A DNA stretch of 64,000 nt, from NCBI GenBank assembly GCA_964523395.1, contig CAZFXS010000002.1, positions 248,001-312,000 on the forward strand, in the 5' to 3' direction. The position numbers and the translations under genes are program-made. Source of the DNA: JANYJZ01 sp964523395 (GTDB lineage: Bacteria; Bacteroidota; Ignavibacteria; UBA10030; SZUA-254). How positions within the stretch are numbered: the stretch's first letter is position 1; the number at the start of each line of letters is the position of its first letter. Below, piece by piece: positions 8,545-17,506 of the stretch. The notes beneath the pieces were generated by a model, which saw only the letters and a list, made by a program, of their open reading frames with translations, did no database searches and was not told where the DNA came from.

Positions 8545-9884
8545 GTTCGCAGCATTCAATCCTTATCATTGATGACGAAGCAATTGTCCGTGATTCACTT
8601 TCAAAGTGGTTTCATGAAGACGGCATGAAAACAGGCACCGCAGAAAACGCCACCGAGGCATTGCGCCTGCTCCGGGATTTCAAGTGGGATGTGATTTTGC
8701 TTGATCTCAAAATGCCGGGAATGGATGGCATAGAACTTCAGAAACGCATTGTTGAACTCGACGCGAACGCCACCATTATCTTCATTACAGCGCACGCGAC
8801 AATAGAGACGGCTGTACACGCGCTCAAGCAGGGAGCATTTGATTACGTAACGAAACCTGTCGATCCCGACCACCTTTCGCATCTTGTTCAGAACGCGTTA
8901 AAGCAACGCACGCTGGCCGGTGAAAACATAAAACTGAAAGAATCAATCACCGAATTTTTCAAAGTCGACGATATTGTCGGTGAATCGCAGCAAATGAAAA
9001 AGGTATTTGACCTGATCCAGACTGTCGCACCGACGGACACGACGGTAATGATCCGCGGTGAAAGCGGAACAGGCAAAGAGTTAATTGCCCGGGCAGTCCA
9101 TGGAAACAGTCAAAGAAGATATTTCCCGATTGTCACGGTAAATTGCGGAGCATTGCCCGAAGGATTGCTGGAAAGCGAGCTCTTCGGCCATGAGCGCGGG
9201 GCATTCACCGGCGCACAGTACAGGCGGAAAGGGAAACTCGAACTTGCCGACGGCGGCACGCTGTTTCTTGATGAGATCGGTACTATTGCAATGAAAACGC
9301 AAATAGACCTCTTGCGCGCGCTCGAGACAAAGCAATTTACGCGCGTTGGAGGAAACGAAACTATTTCCGTTGATTTCCGCGTCATCACTGCAACGAACAA
9401 GAATCTTGAAAAGGCAATAGCTGAAGGCTCATTCCGCGAAGACCTCTACTACCGGCTGAATGTCTTTACCATACACATGCCGCCGTTACGGGAACGCAAA
9501 TCCGACATACCATTGTTGGTAGAGTACTTTGTTCAAAAGTACGCCCGCGCAATGGGAAAGCAGATTGAAAGAATTTCTCCGGAAGCGATGGACACACTTA
9601 TACGGTATCACTGGCCCGGAAACGTGCGCGAACTGGAAAACGCAATTGAGCGCGCGATGGTTGTGGGATTAGCTCCAGCAATCCGGCCTGAAGATTTGCC
9701 GTTTCAGCTGGGCGAGAAAAAGCCCGGACCGGGCGGCTCGCTTGCAGTGATGGAGATGAACTGCATTTCCGATACGCTTGTGCAAAACCATTGGAATATT
9801 TCCCGTTCGGCAGAAATCCTCGGCATCGACCGGGCAACACTCTATAACAAAATCGAAAAATATGGTCTCCGGAAACCGGCGTGA
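8541..9884 (+). CDS. NtrC-family sigma-54-dependent response regulator
   Basis: 447 residues. The REC domain has an acidic pocket at D11-D12 and phosphoacceptor D55. The AAA+ domain has Walker A GESGTGKE (173-180), the sigma-54 contact loop GAFTGA (220-225) and LFLDEIG. A Fis-type HTH lies at the C-terminus (SRSAEILGIDRATLYNK). Start overlaps the kinase stop by 4 bp, so it is the cognate partner. Its stop overlaps the GTG of the following metalloprotease. The -24/-12 elements at 3270, 6870 and 10967 are the obvious local targets; that link is inference. Confidence 0.95.
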   Translation: MSSQHSILIIDDEAIVRDSLSKWFHEDGMKTGTAENATEALRLLRDFKWDVILLDLKMPGMDGIELQKRIVELDANATIIFITAHATIETAVHALKQGAFDYVTKPVDPDHLSHLVQNALKQRTLAGENIKLKESITEFFKVDDIVGESQQMKKVFDLIQTVAPTDTTVMIRGESGTGKELIARAVHGNSQRRYFPIVTVNCGALPEGLLESELFGHERGAFTGAQYRRKGKLELADGGTLFLDEIGTIAMKTQIDLLRALETKQFTRVGGNETISVDFRVITATNKNLEKAIAEGSFREDLYYRLNVFTIHMPPLRERKSDIPLLVEYFVQKYARAMGKQIERISPEAMDTLIRYHWPGNVRELENAIERAMVVGLAPAIRPEDLPFQLGEKKPGPGGSLAVMEMNCISDTLVQNHWNISRSAEILGIDRATLYNKIEKYGLRKPA

Positions 9885-10441
9885 CAAACGGAATTTACAT
9901 TCTCAACGCGACCGGCATTCAGGATGCCGGCTTCACTGCCATCACGCAATCAGTGCAGAAAGCTTTTTCGCTTCCTGTTATCTATCAAAAATATGTACCG
10001 GATACTGACAAGGCATATGATCATTCGCGCAGACAATATCAATCTACTGCCTTTCTCGCGGGCTTGCTTTCCGGCGAAGCAGAGAACGACAAAACAAGGA
10101 TTCTCGTGGTAGATGTCGATTTATATATTCCTGTTCTCACGTTTGTCTTCGGCGAAGCACAGTTTGAAGGAAGCGCGGCTGTCGTTTCTACGCACAGACT
10201 CTCGAATCAGTTTTACGGACTTGCGAATGACACGAATCGTCTGTTATCGCGGCTCGAGAAGGAAGTCATTCACGAGTTGGGACATGTCTTCGGGTTGTAT
10301 CATTGCCACCAGTTTGAATGTGTGATGAGATCATCCACATATGTTGAAGAAATTGATTTGAAGAAAAAAGAGTTTTGCGCATCATGTACCGCATTTTTAT
10401 CTGATAATTTAGAACGTTGTACCACACACAGCTTACATTAA
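9881..10441 (+). CDS. amzA: Archaemetzincin-family zinc metalloprotease
   Basis: 186 residues. The zinc site HELGHVFGLYHC (131-142) followed by C147, CVM and a CASC pair (C166, C169) reproduces the archaemetzincin signature HExxHxxGxxHCx4CxM...CxxC, giving a catalytic and a structural zinc. The family Met follows as M149. GTG start overlaps the response regulator stop (GTGA), so it is translationally coupled to the kinase/activator pair. No signal peptide, so it is cytoplasmic. The substrate is unknown for bacterial members. Its place in a two-component operon is unusual. Confidence 0.88.
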   Translation: MTNGIYILNATGIQDAGFTAITQSVQKAFSLPVIYQKYVPDTDKAYDHSRRQYQSTAFLAGLLSGEAENDKTRILVVDVDLYIPVLTFVFGEAQFEGSAAVVSTHRLSNQFYGLANDTNRLLSRLEKEVIHELGHVFGLYHCHQFECVMRSSTYVEEIDLKKKEFCASCTAFLSDNLERCTTHSLH

Positions 10442-10451
10442 GGAGAACACT

Positions 10452-10904
10452 ATGAGTATTCTTTTCAGCAAACAATGTGAATATGCCCTTCAGGCAGTGA
10501 TGTATATCGCGCTGAAACCGGCAAAAGAAATGACATCCATCCGCGAATTAACCAGCGAACTGGATATCCCTTACCACTTCCTTGCCAAAATCATGCAGGA
10601 TCTTTCGCGCAAAGGAATTCTGAAATCTCACCGGGGACCGAACGGCGGTTTCGCCCTCGCCACCGCGCCGGAAGAAACAAGCTTCTTCCGCATCATCGAA
10701 GCAATTGACGGAAACGCTTTTTTTGAAAATTGCCTGCTGGGATTTGAAAAATGTTCATCCACCAATCCCTGTGCCATGCATGATCAGTGGAAAAAATCCC
10801 GCGACGAAATCACGTCGATGCTGGTTAACAAAAACATACTTGAAATGGCGCATGACATGAAAAAGACCGAATACCTCCTGGTCGGCAAGAGCGCCAAAAA
10901 TTAA
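10452..10904 (+). CDS. Rrf2-family transcriptional regulator (Fe-S type)
   Basis: 150 residues. The winged-helix DNA-binding domain opens with the family pattern CEYALQAVMYIA and has the GPNGGFAL wing. Cys94, Cys101 and Cys107 (CX6CX5C) lie where IscR/NsrR relatives bind an iron-sulfur cluster, so redox, NO or Fe-S sensing is likely. It begins 10 bp after the metalloprotease with AAGGAG before ATG. Downstream are a polyferredoxin and a hemerythrin, a context like NsrR-type NO-stress sets. The second Rrf2 protein in the window (33297-33785) has identical Cys positions. Confidence 0.9.
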   Translation: MSILFSKQCEYALQAVMYIALKPAKEMTSIRELTSELDIPYHFLAKIMQDLSRKGILKSHRGPNGGFALATAPEETSFFRIIEAIDGNAFFENCLLGFEKCSSTNPCAMHDQWKKSRDEITSMLVNKNILEMAHDMKKTEYLLVGKSAKN

Positions 10905-10940
10905 CAATGCATTGTATAGCAGTAAGTGTCAATCCCGCAG

Positions 10941-10966
10941 GAATTCGGAGGAATATCTCCTAATTC
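10941..10966. promoter_or_regulatory. 26-bp near-perfect palindrome upstream of the polyferredoxin gene
   Basis: GAATT-C-GGAG-N6-CTCC-T-AATTC reads almost the same on both strands. It abuts the -24 element at 10967 and follows the rrf2 gene. It could be an Rrf2 or activator operator. No T run follows, so a terminator is less likely. Confidence 0.5.
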
Positions 10967-10982
10967 TGGCACGCTAATTGGA
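10967..10982 (+). promoter_or_regulatory. Sigma-54-like -24/-12 element
   Basis: TGGCACGCTAATTGGA has a perfect -24 block and TTG at -12, but G replaces C in the invariant GC. Predicted transcription start is about 10993, giving a leader of about 100 nt before ATG 11093. This is weaker than the other sites because of the -12 change. Confidence 0.42.
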
Positions 10983-11004
10983 CTCTATGAGAGCGTGAAC
11001 ATCA

Positions 11005-11053
11005 GAAGTTTAGAAAACATTTCAAAAACAACTGAAAAAAGACACTAAACTTC
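11005..11053 (+). repeat. Inverted repeat in the polyferredoxin mRNA leader
   Basis: GAAGTTTAG (11005-11013) and CTAAACTTC (11045-11053) are exact 9-bp complements with a 31-nt loop. The right arm overlaps AAGACACTAAACTTC, which is partly repeated at 11074-11087 as AAGACACTGAAGTC; the latter also has an AGAC-N6-GTC core like the operator at 33797. Leader hairpin or regulator sites are both possible. Confidence 0.35.
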
Positions 11054-11092
11054 AAACAACTCTCAAATATGATAAGACACTGAAGTCGATTT

Positions 11093-12310
11093 ATGAATAC
11101 TGAGAATACATTGCTTGTTAATAACAGATTGGAATCACCCCGGATAACGACGGTAACTGCGGCCCCACAAAAACAGCCGGACAGAAAACTCCAGATTAAG
11201 AAAATCCCGCCTGACCAACGGCGAAAAAAGCCGGTGTACAAAGCCGATCTTCGTTGGGATCAGCGATTCTTCAAGCGGTTAAAAGAAGATTCACAGTTTC
11301 TGCGATCGTTCGTGCAGGCAACCTTCGTTCTCTTATGTGTTTGGATTGGAATTGAATATTACCTATTCGTGAAATGGGGAGTTTCCGGCGGCAGTGAGGC
11401 ATATGTATCGCGTCCTCCGGGATCCGAAGGCTTTCTTCCTATAAGTTCATTGATAAGCTTGCAATACTGGATGCAAACAGGAATCATCAATGACATACAT
11501 CCATCAGGTTTGTTCATCTTTATTGCTATAGCTCTGACGGGACTACTGCTGAAAAAGGCTTTCTGCAGCTGGCTTTGCCCTATTGGAACACTGAGCGAGT
11601 CACTCTGGATGCTTGGAAAGAAAATATTCGGAAGGAATTTTAATGTTACGCGCTGGATCGATTATCCGCTTCGTTCATTGAAATATTTTTTACTGTTTTT
11701 CTTTGTTTATTCAATCTGGCAGATGGACATTCCTTCGATGAAGGAGTTTATTTACAGTCCATACAACAAAATGGCCGATGTGAAGATGTACCTTTTCTTC
11801 GCACAGATATCCGGTTTCGCGTTGTGGAGTATTATTATTCTAATGGTTTTTTCGTTGTTCATTAAGAATTTCTGGTGCAGGTATTTGTGCCCATACGGTG
11901 CGTTTCTTGGAGCGTTAAGCTGGCTGAGTCCCGTAAAGATCACGCGCAATAAAACATCGTGCGTTGATTGTGAGCTTTGCACAAAAGCGTGTCCGGCCAA
12001 CATCAAGGTTCATAAGGTAACGCGTGTATGGAGCGATGAATGTATGAGCTGTCTGCAGTGCATAGAAGTTTGCCCTGTCAAAGAAACGCTTGATCTGCGC
12101 AGCAGCCTGACGAAAACAAAAATACCAAACTGGGTATTTGGAAGTCTGGTAGCCGGTGTATTCGTTGCCGTCACAGGGCTGGCAGTCCTTACGGGACATT
12201 GGCAAAACAATATGTCCAAGGAAGAATATCAGAAAAGGTTCCAGAATCTGGATACACCTCTGTATCAGCACAACAGGGGAAGCGTTCCGAAATATACGCC
12301 AAACGACTAA
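11093..12310 (+). CDS. NapH/CcoG-like membrane polyferredoxin
   Basis: 405 residues. A basic N-terminal tail of about 75 residues precedes five or so membrane helices. Two cytoplasmic-loop CX3CP motifs (CSWLCPIG and CRYLCPYG) are diagnostic of the NapH/NosR/CcoG group. Two ferredoxin-type groups follow (CVDCELCTKACP and CMSCLQCIEVCP). A last helix lies near the C-terminus. NosR-type FMN domains are absent. Family members move electrons from quinol or support metal-site assembly. No napG, nos or cco genes are adjacent. Neighbours are an Rrf2 regulator and a hemerythrin, suggesting a nitrosative/oxygen stress role. Confidence 0.85.
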   Translation: MNTENTLLVNNRLESPRITTVTAAPQKQPDRKLQIKKIPPDQRRKKPVYKADLRWDQRFFKRLKEDSQFLRSFVQATFVLLCVWIGIEYYLFVKWGVSGGSEAYVSRPPGSEGFLPISSLISLQYWMQTGIINDIHPSGLFIFIAIALTGLLLKKAFCSWLCPIGTLSESLWMLGKKIFGRNFNVTRWIDYPLRSLKYFLLFFFVYSIWQMDIPSMKEFIYSPYNKMADVKMYLFFAQISGFALWSIIILMVFSLFIKNFWCRYLCPYGAFLGALSWLSPVKITRNKTSCVDCELCTKACPANIKVHKVTRVWSDECMSCLQCIEVCPVKETLDLRSSLTKTKIPNWVFGSLVAGVFVAVTGLAVLTGHWQNNMSKEEYQKRFQNLDTPLYQHNRGSVPKYTPND

Positions 12311-12360
12311 GTAATTATTTGTATCATTCAATCATACCAATAATCAAGGGATAACATTCT

Positions 12361-12855
12361 ATGCATACCCAAAAAATTACAACGTATTACGAAGCAGATC
12401 ATGATCGCCTCGACGAACTTTTCAGGAATTTTCAACAGATGAAACGGACGGATTTCTCACAGGCAAAAACGTTTTTCAAAGAATTTAAATTCGGGCTACA
12501 GCGCCATATTGTTTGGGAGGAGGAAATATTGTTTCCACTGTTCGAGCAGAAGACGGGAATCAGTCATGGCGGCCCTACGGATGTGATGCGTGGTGAGCAC
12601 CGTGTTATTAAATCGTACCTCGAAGATATTCATGATAAAGTAAAGGCACAGAATCCGGACACCGATACCGAAGAACTCGCGTTGCTTGAAATTCTTTCCG
12701 CCCACAATCAAAAGGAAGAAATGATATTATATCCCGCAATCGACAGGTCGGTGACATCAGCAGAACGGGGAAAGGTCTTTACGTCAATGGAGAACATGCC
12801 AGCGGAACATTACCATCAGTGCTGCCCTCCCGAAACAGAAAAAAAACACGCTTAA
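12361..12855 (+). CDS. Hemerythrin-domain (HHE) diiron protein
   Basis: 164 residues forming a four-helix bundle. Predicted diiron ligands are H14, H49, E53, H80, H115 and E119, giving the H...HxxxE...H...HxxxE pattern. A Cys pair occurs in the tail (HYHQCCPP). No signal peptide, so cytoplasmic. Such proteins bind O2 or NO, or repair damaged Fe-S centres. It lies 50 bp downstream of the polyferredoxin gene and converges on mobA. Precise ligand is unknown. Confidence 0.88.
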   Translation: MHTQKITTYYEADHDRLDELFRNFQQMKRTDFSQAKTFFKEFKFGLQRHIVWEEEILFPLFEQKTGISHGGPTDVMRGEHRVIKSYLEDIHDKVKAQNPDTDTEELALLEILSAHNQKEEMILYPAIDRSVTSAERGKVFTSMENMPAEHYHQCCPPETEKKHA

Positions 12856-12861
12856 TTTCTT

Positions 12862-13476
12862 TTATCCAGCGGATACATGAGAAATGATACGCTCGTAATC
12901 CAGCGGCGTATTAATATTTTGAAATTCATGAGATATGCCGGTCACATCAATTGTATGTACCGGCATTGTTGATAATAACCCCAGCACCGACCTGCCCCCG
13001 CCTATGATATACTTTTCAAGATTATGCCTGAACGAAACAGGAAACACTCCACAGAGCGGATGCAGGCGGTCACGTTCTTTACAGATTGTTACGCTGTTCG
13101 GTTGCGTTACACGCAGAATTGTTTGAAACGTCGACACAGAAAGCAGCGGCAGGTCGCATGGCACAACAAAAATATATGATGTCTGGACATACTGCAACAC
13201 AGCATGAATACCGCCAAGCGGTCCGCATTCCTGAAAGACGTCGGCGATCAGCGGTATACCAAGGTGAGAATACGGTTGATAATCGTTAGCGCTGATAACA
13301 ACTTCGGGGCATACTTGTTGAAGTTTTCGTGCAAGCGTCTCTGTGAACGTTCCCTCTGAAAACTTTAAGAGCCCTTTATCGCTTCCCATGCGCGTGCTCT
13401 TACCGCCGGCTAAGACGACACCAGTAAGTCCGGTACATTTTCCATCAGCGTTTTGACTAGTTAAAGATAACCGCAT
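12862..13476 (-). CDS. mobA: Molybdenum cofactor guanylyltransferase
   Basis: 204 residues. The nucleotide-binding signature LAGGKSTRMGSDKGLL starts near residue 22. A GGIHAVL segment and a PCDLPLLS metal/nucleotide site follow. It transfers GMP to molybdopterin to make the bis-MGD form needed by NarG-type enzymes, which fits its place at the end of the nitrate reductase/ACIII gene run. It overlaps the FmdE-like gene by 16 bp. Confidence 0.93.
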   Translation of the reverse strand: MRLSLTSQNADGKCTGLTGVVLAGGKSTRMGSDKGLLKFSEGTFTETLARKLQQVCPEVVISANDYQPYSHLGIPLIADVFQECGPLGGIHAVLQYVQTSYIFVVPCDLPLLSVSTFQTILRVTQPNSVTICKERDRLHPLCGVFPVSFRHNLEKYIIGGGRSVLGLLSTMPVHTIDVTGISHEFQNINTPLDYERIISHVSAG

Positions 13477-14081
13477 ACTTCAGTTTCAGGGATATCCGCC
13501 GGTTGGATAACAGTATAGTAAGAATCTCCGGCGCATGATTTACAAAAATATCCCCCCTGTATCACGACTTCCCGTTCATTCATCACTTCTTCCCCGCACT
13601 TCGAACAGAGGGCCCGTACACCCGGCCTGCTGACAAGTCTGACTGCGGGAGTAGTGAGTTCTACTTTTGCGACAGAGAACAACAACGAATCAGGAATGCG
13701 CTGATAGCCCACAAGGTATCGCTCCCACTTTGATGACCCCTGCGGTGAATAATCATGGGCTAAATCCCGGATATTATGATGAGGTGATAATCGATATCCC
13801 ACCGTGAGCTCGGTATCATAAAATGTTGCCGCAACCTTACCGTAATCTTCCACACGCAGAGTGCGGTGTCCGACGGTACACCCCGTCGAGACAGAAATAC
13901 CGTCAGCAGTACAGCCATCCGTCTCAACAATACAAAGTACTCGTTTATCGGCTTGCGGTAGTGCAAGATGTAACAGGTTGGCAGCAACCATACCCATCCG
14001 GACGCCGAGAACCTGCCGGGGACAAAGATGACGATGAAGATTCGCAGACTGCTCAAGGAAATATTGCAGTGATGTATTCAT
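13461..14081 (-). CDS. FmdE-like zinc-ribbon protein
   Basis: 206 residues. The N-terminal FmdE domain has HRHLCPRQVLGVRMG near 16-30, a conserved ETDGCTADG loop and a TGCTVGHRTL segment. A C-terminal zinc finger has CSKC and CKSC pairs (about 170-195). FmdE-domain proteins occur with molybdenum/tungsten enzymes, and the next gene is mobA, so a role in Mo-cofactor handling for NarG is likely but not proven. Start overlaps the upstream CMD gene by ATGA. Confidence 0.82.
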   Translation of the reverse strand: MNTSLQYFLEQSANLHRHLCPRQVLGVRMGMVAANLLHLALPQADKRVLCIVETDGCTADGISVSTGCTVGHRTLRVEDYGKVAATFYDTELTVGYRLSPHHNIRDLAHDYSPQGSSKWERYLVGYQRIPDSLLFSVAKVELTTPAVRLVSRPGVRALCSKCGEEVMNEREVVIQGGYFCKSCAGDSYYTVIQPADIPETEVCGYL

Positions 14082-14395
14082 TTTTTATTCGGAAGAACAT
14101 CGTCAGCCCAGCTTAATGCCGCCATCATCGAGGGTAAACCGATAGTCGGAAGCGCAAGTATAATTGCATGCCTGATTTCGCCCGGTGTGGCTCCCGCTGC
14201 AAGCGCTTTGCGGACATGAGAATGAACAGCGCCCTCAAGCCGGGCACCGGTGGATATACCAAGCTTCACAAGCGCTCGTGTTTTGGTGTTGAGCGGCCCG
14301 GAAGCATGTACTGCTTCACCAAGCGCTTCATACGTTTCTGATACTTTTTTATATTTCTTTTTGAATTCCAAAAAGCGTTTCGGGGGTTGAGGCAT
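14078..14395 (-). CDS. Carboxymuconolactone decarboxylase (CMD/AhpD)-family protein
   Basis: 105 residues, all-helical CMD fold. The core GARLEGAVHSHVRKALAAG aligns with the family active-site helix, but the AhpD-type CxxC is absent; only the His pair remains. It is therefore unlikely to be an AhpD-type thiol peroxidase component. AAAGGA precedes ATG. It sits between the porin and the FmdE-like gene with ATGA coupling to the latter. Role unknown. Confidence 0.82.
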   Translation of the reverse strand: MPQPPKRFLEFKKKYKKVSETYEALGEAVHASGPLNTKTRALVKLGISTGARLEGAVHSHVRKALAAGATPGEIRHAIILALPTIGLPSMMAALSWADDVLPNKK

Positions 14396-14423
14396 TGTTC
14401 ATCCTTTCATTATTTGAATATGA

Positions 14424-15689
14424 TCAGAATGTTGCCGTTGTTGTCAGGTATCCCCAAAGTCCCACATCGCTTCCGTTAAATCGCTGACGCATCAACGGCC
14501 CCGGAACAAATGCGGCAAGACCCAACTCAAAGGCTAACGCCGTATTGTAACGATAAGATGAGACAAGGTCAATCTCCTGACCAAGCACAGATTCCCCGTT
14601 GACAGTTTTCGCTGTTGAAAAATGATGAATCCAGATATTCCCGGAAAAAGCACCGGTAAATTTAAACGACGCCCGCAGTTGCGCATCAGTTAGCCCGCGG
14701 TTGCCGGTATGCGTGGGAATTGTTATGAAATAGTCCATAAATCCATAAAACTTATGTCCCGTATGAAACATTGGGTCGAACGATGAATAATCTGTACTCC
14801 CGCTTTCTGTGCCTGAAAGATATTCATAGCCGATCGCGATTCTGCTGAGAATCATTTCCTGAAATGAATATCCCAGCGCTGCAGTCCCCATGAAAGCGGA
14901 TATATCCGACATAGCTATCTTTCCCCCCTGAAAGGCCAGCTCCGCCTCATAATCAAACGCATCTGTAGTTCCTTTTACATAGCTCCCGATTGTGAATCGT
15001 TTCAGCGAATCGCTGTTGCCTGCGCTGAGAGCACGATTCCATTGATACAGAATATACGCGTCGATTTTGTGATTTGTAATGCTTTTAACTGTACTGTAAA
15101 GACCGTAAAAATCCTGACCTGCATCCCGCACATATGAAACCGCCGCGGGTGTTGCGGCTGAAACCGGGGATTGCACTTCACCGACATTCATCGCAAAAAC
15201 ATCTAATGACAGATCAGAGAAATTGAGTTTTGCAAGCCCGCCGTCAAATGATCTTCCGGTATTACTCCATCCGAGCGCGCCAATCAGCCGCTCATTACCG
15301 TATGAGAGTTCCTGTCGTCCCAATCGAAACGTAAGACTTTCTGCAAGCAGATTTTTCACTTCAACATATCCCTGATGTAAATCAATATTTTTTGTGTCTG
15401 CCGATGTACTAAATCCGGAAGCATCTTTTTCCTGGCCAAACGCGCGGGAATCCTGTGCCTGGATAAACAACCTGACGTTTTCGGCCGGTAAGGCCTCAAG
15501 TCCAAGCCTTGTTCGTAAAAGCGAATACGTATTCGAGGGAGTTGAAGAATTGAAATCCCTCCTGTCGATTTCATTTCTCATGCGAAGTTCTCCCGTCCAT
15601 TTTATGGAAGGAGTAAAGTCCTGTGAATAGCCGCAATTAACCAATACAACGTGCGTCAGCAAAAATGTGATCAGCAGATAACGAATCAT
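14424..15689 (-). CDS. Alginate-export-family outer-membrane beta-barrel porin
   Basis: 421 residues. A signal peptide (MIRYLLITFLLTHVVLVNCG, cleavage near YSQ) is followed by a beta-barrel with the alginate_exp-type opening (WTGELRMRNEIDRRDF, RTRLGLEA) and terminal Phe. Start 15689 is preferred because AAGGAA lies 7 bp upstream and the signal peptide begins there; the longer frame to 15734 adds non-signal residues. Distantly similar porins sit in many nitrate-respiring gene clusters. A route for nitrate or nitrite across the outer membrane is inference. It starts 51 bp after actF. Confidence 0.8.
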   Translation of the reverse strand: MIRYLLITFLLTHVVLVNCGYSQDFTPSIKWTGELRMRNEIDRRDFNSSTPSNTYSLLRTRLGLEALPAENVRLFIQAQDSRAFGQEKDASGFSTSADTKNIDLHQGYVEVKNLLAESLTFRLGRQELSYGNERLIGALGWSNTGRSFDGGLAKLNFSDLSLDVFAMNVGEVQSPVSAATPAAVSYVRDAGQDFYGLYSTVKSITNHKIDAYILYQWNRALSAGNSDSLKRFTIGSYVKGTTDAFDYEAELAFQGGKIAMSDISAFMGTAALGYSFQEMILSRIAIGYEYLSGTESGSTDYSSFDPMFHTGHKFYGFMDYFITIPTHTGNRGLTDAQLRASFKFTGAFSGNIWIHHFSTAKTVNGESVLGQEIDLVSSYRYNTALAFELGLAAFVPGPLMRQRFNGSDVGLWGYLTTTATF

Positions 15690-15740
15690 GGATTGTTCCT
15701 TATAGATATTCATGAGTAGTGAAGCAGCACACACTATCGA

Positions 15741-16922
15741 TTACGAGTGATGAGGAAGGCTTTCAATTATCATCGGATCCCTTAGCGGGATAAGATTTTT
15801 CTTTGACAACGCCCTGAATGTAAGATAGAAGAACCCGCTGAGCGACGCCATGATCGGAGCGAGCTCCCAGATGTTTACCACAGGTGCTTCGTGCATAAAG
15901 GGAGGTAAAATCATCCAGAACAGGTCAATCCAGTGTCCGATCATGAGAATAATACAGATTCTGAACAATAACCCCTCGTTCTTTTTTGTCCATGCCGGCA
16001 GCAATGCCACAAACGGAATCACCCAATTAAAAATAACATTGACGATGGTGAAGACCAGCCAGCTTCCCTTCTGCCTGTGTACGAGATATACGACTTCTTC
16101 CGGTATATTCGCGTACCAAATCAGCAAGTACTGGCTGAACCATATATACATCCAGAAGGTGCTGAACGCAAAAATTAATTTGCCAAGATTATGCAAATGA
16201 TCAGATGTCACCACATGTTCAAGGATGCCCATCCGTTTCAGCAAAAGGACTAACAGAGTAATGGTAGCCAGACCGTTCAAAAATGTCCCGGCAAAATTAT
16301 AGATACCGAATATCGTGCTGTACCAGTGCGGCTCAAGCGACATAATCCAGTCCATGCTTGCCAGTGTAAACGTTAATCCAAACACAACAAGAAAAATAGC
16401 AGATGCTGTTTTACTTCGTTTCGTGTGAAGAATATTTCCATCTTGGTCCTGACGCAACGATAAACGGACAACATAAAAGATGAATACTATCCAAAGAGTG
16501 ATGTAGAAAACTGTTCTTACGACAAAGAAAGGAACATTGAGCCAAGGTGTTTTTTGACTCAAAAGGTGATCATGCTGTACCGCGTCTGCATGGCTCCATT
16601 CATAAAGCACCGGAATCCCCAGCATGATGACAAGCATTGCGATTGCCCCAACCGGCAATACTGAGGTCATAGATTCCGGAATTCTCCGGATGACGGTCGC
16701 CCATCCTGCGTTGGAAACATACAGCAGCGCTATAAATACTCCTGCGGCAACCCCAAGCCCGATCAGGTAATAGTTTGCAAGGAGCAGGTTCGGCCACATA
16801 CGCTGGGGAACAAAAATAACGCCGACCACCGACACTGCGACCCCGATACCCGTCAGCAACAATAAATTATTCATTAATTGTACCGAGGGAGTTACACGTT
16901 GTTGTAGATACTGAGATTCCAT
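15741..16922 (-). CDS. actF: Alternative Complex III membrane subunit F
   Basis: 393 residues with about ten membrane helices, matching the ACIII ActF/ActC-like quinol:cytochrome c oxidoreductase subunit in length and order. Characteristic are the SMDWIMSLEPHWYSTIFG segment and FSQYLLIWYANIPEE. Start 16922 is chosen because the actE stop ends at 16925 and the region upstream codes for actE in another frame. It is the last of six act genes. Confidence 0.9.
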   Translation of the reverse strand: MESQYLQQRVTPSVQLMNNLLLLTGIGVAVSVVGVIFVPQRMWPNLLLANYYLIGLGVAAGVFIALLYVSNAGWATVIRRIPESMTSVLPVGAIAMLVIMLGIPVLYEWSHADAVQHDHLLSQKTPWLNVPFFVVRTVFYITLWIVFIFYVVRLSLRQDQDGNILHTKRSKTASAIFLVVFGLTFTLASMDWIMSLEPHWYSTIFGIYNFAGTFLNGLATITLLVLLLKRMGILEHVVTSDHLHNLGKLIFAFSTFWMYIWFSQYLLIWYANIPEEVVYLVHRQKGSWLVFTIVNVIFNWVIPFVALLPAWTKKNEGLLFRICIILMIGHWIDLFWMILPPFMHEAPVVNIWELAPIMASLSGFFYLTFRALSKKNLIPLRDPMIIESLPHHS

Positions 16923-16924
16923 TA

Positions 16925-17506
16925 CTATTTTCCGATCGCTAAGGATTTTTTTTGAAGTGAACGAACAAATGCAGTAACTCTCCATCTGTCCAATCGCGAT
17001 ACTTGCGAAGAAAGCGAAGGCATGTTTCCCTGTCCGTAGGTGAGAATATGGAACATCTGACCCTCTTTCAAGTTCATAGCTTTTGCCGCGAGAAGAGATG
17101 GTGGAGGAGGAAATCCTTTACGAACCACTGTGCCATCTCCCAGTCCGGCAACGCCATGGCACGGAGTACAAAATGTGGAGAAGATTTTTTCTCCGCGCTG
17201 CATATCGGCAATGCCGGTGTCCGAAATCGGGTTAAACAACTCCTGCCCGGCGACAAGCGCATCTTCGGGAGTCGGCCGGTAGTGAAGCGGAATAAATTCT
17301 TTTGGAACAGTATTTTCCACCGGCGTACGTAATGTCTTGCCGTCGGCAAAATTACCGTTGGCGGACTGCGCATCATACGGCACCGACACGAGCATACCCG
17401 GCAGGATTTCGGAATTCCGCGAGGTGTACTCCCGCTTCAGGAACCAGGTTGAGAATACCACGATGATGAGGGCAAGCAGCAAGATAATATTCAGCGGCTG
17501 TTTCAT
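16925..17506 (-). CDS. actE: Alternative Complex III monoheme cytochrome c subunit E
   Basis: 193 residues. An N-terminal anchor (about 5-23) precedes a class I cytochrome c domain with one CTPCH motif near residue 113 and an axial Met candidate in GNMPSLSSQV. It is expected to pass electrons from ActA hemes to a soluble acceptor. Start overlaps actD stop by ATGA. Confidence 0.92.
   Translation of the reverse strand: MKQPLNIILLLALIIVVFSTWFLKREYTSRNSEILPGMLVSVPYDAQSANGNFADGKTLRTPVENTVPKEFIPLHYRPTPEDALVAGQELFNPISDTGIADMQRGEKIFSTFCTPCHGVAGLGDGTVVRKGFPPPPSLLAAKAMNLKEGQMFHILTYGQGNMPSLSSQVSRLDRWRVTAFVRSLQKKSLAIGK

Noticed and set aside
10941..10966. Terminator of the rrf2 gene
   Set aside because: The dyad has no following T tract and touches a -24 promoter block; an operator is the better reading.
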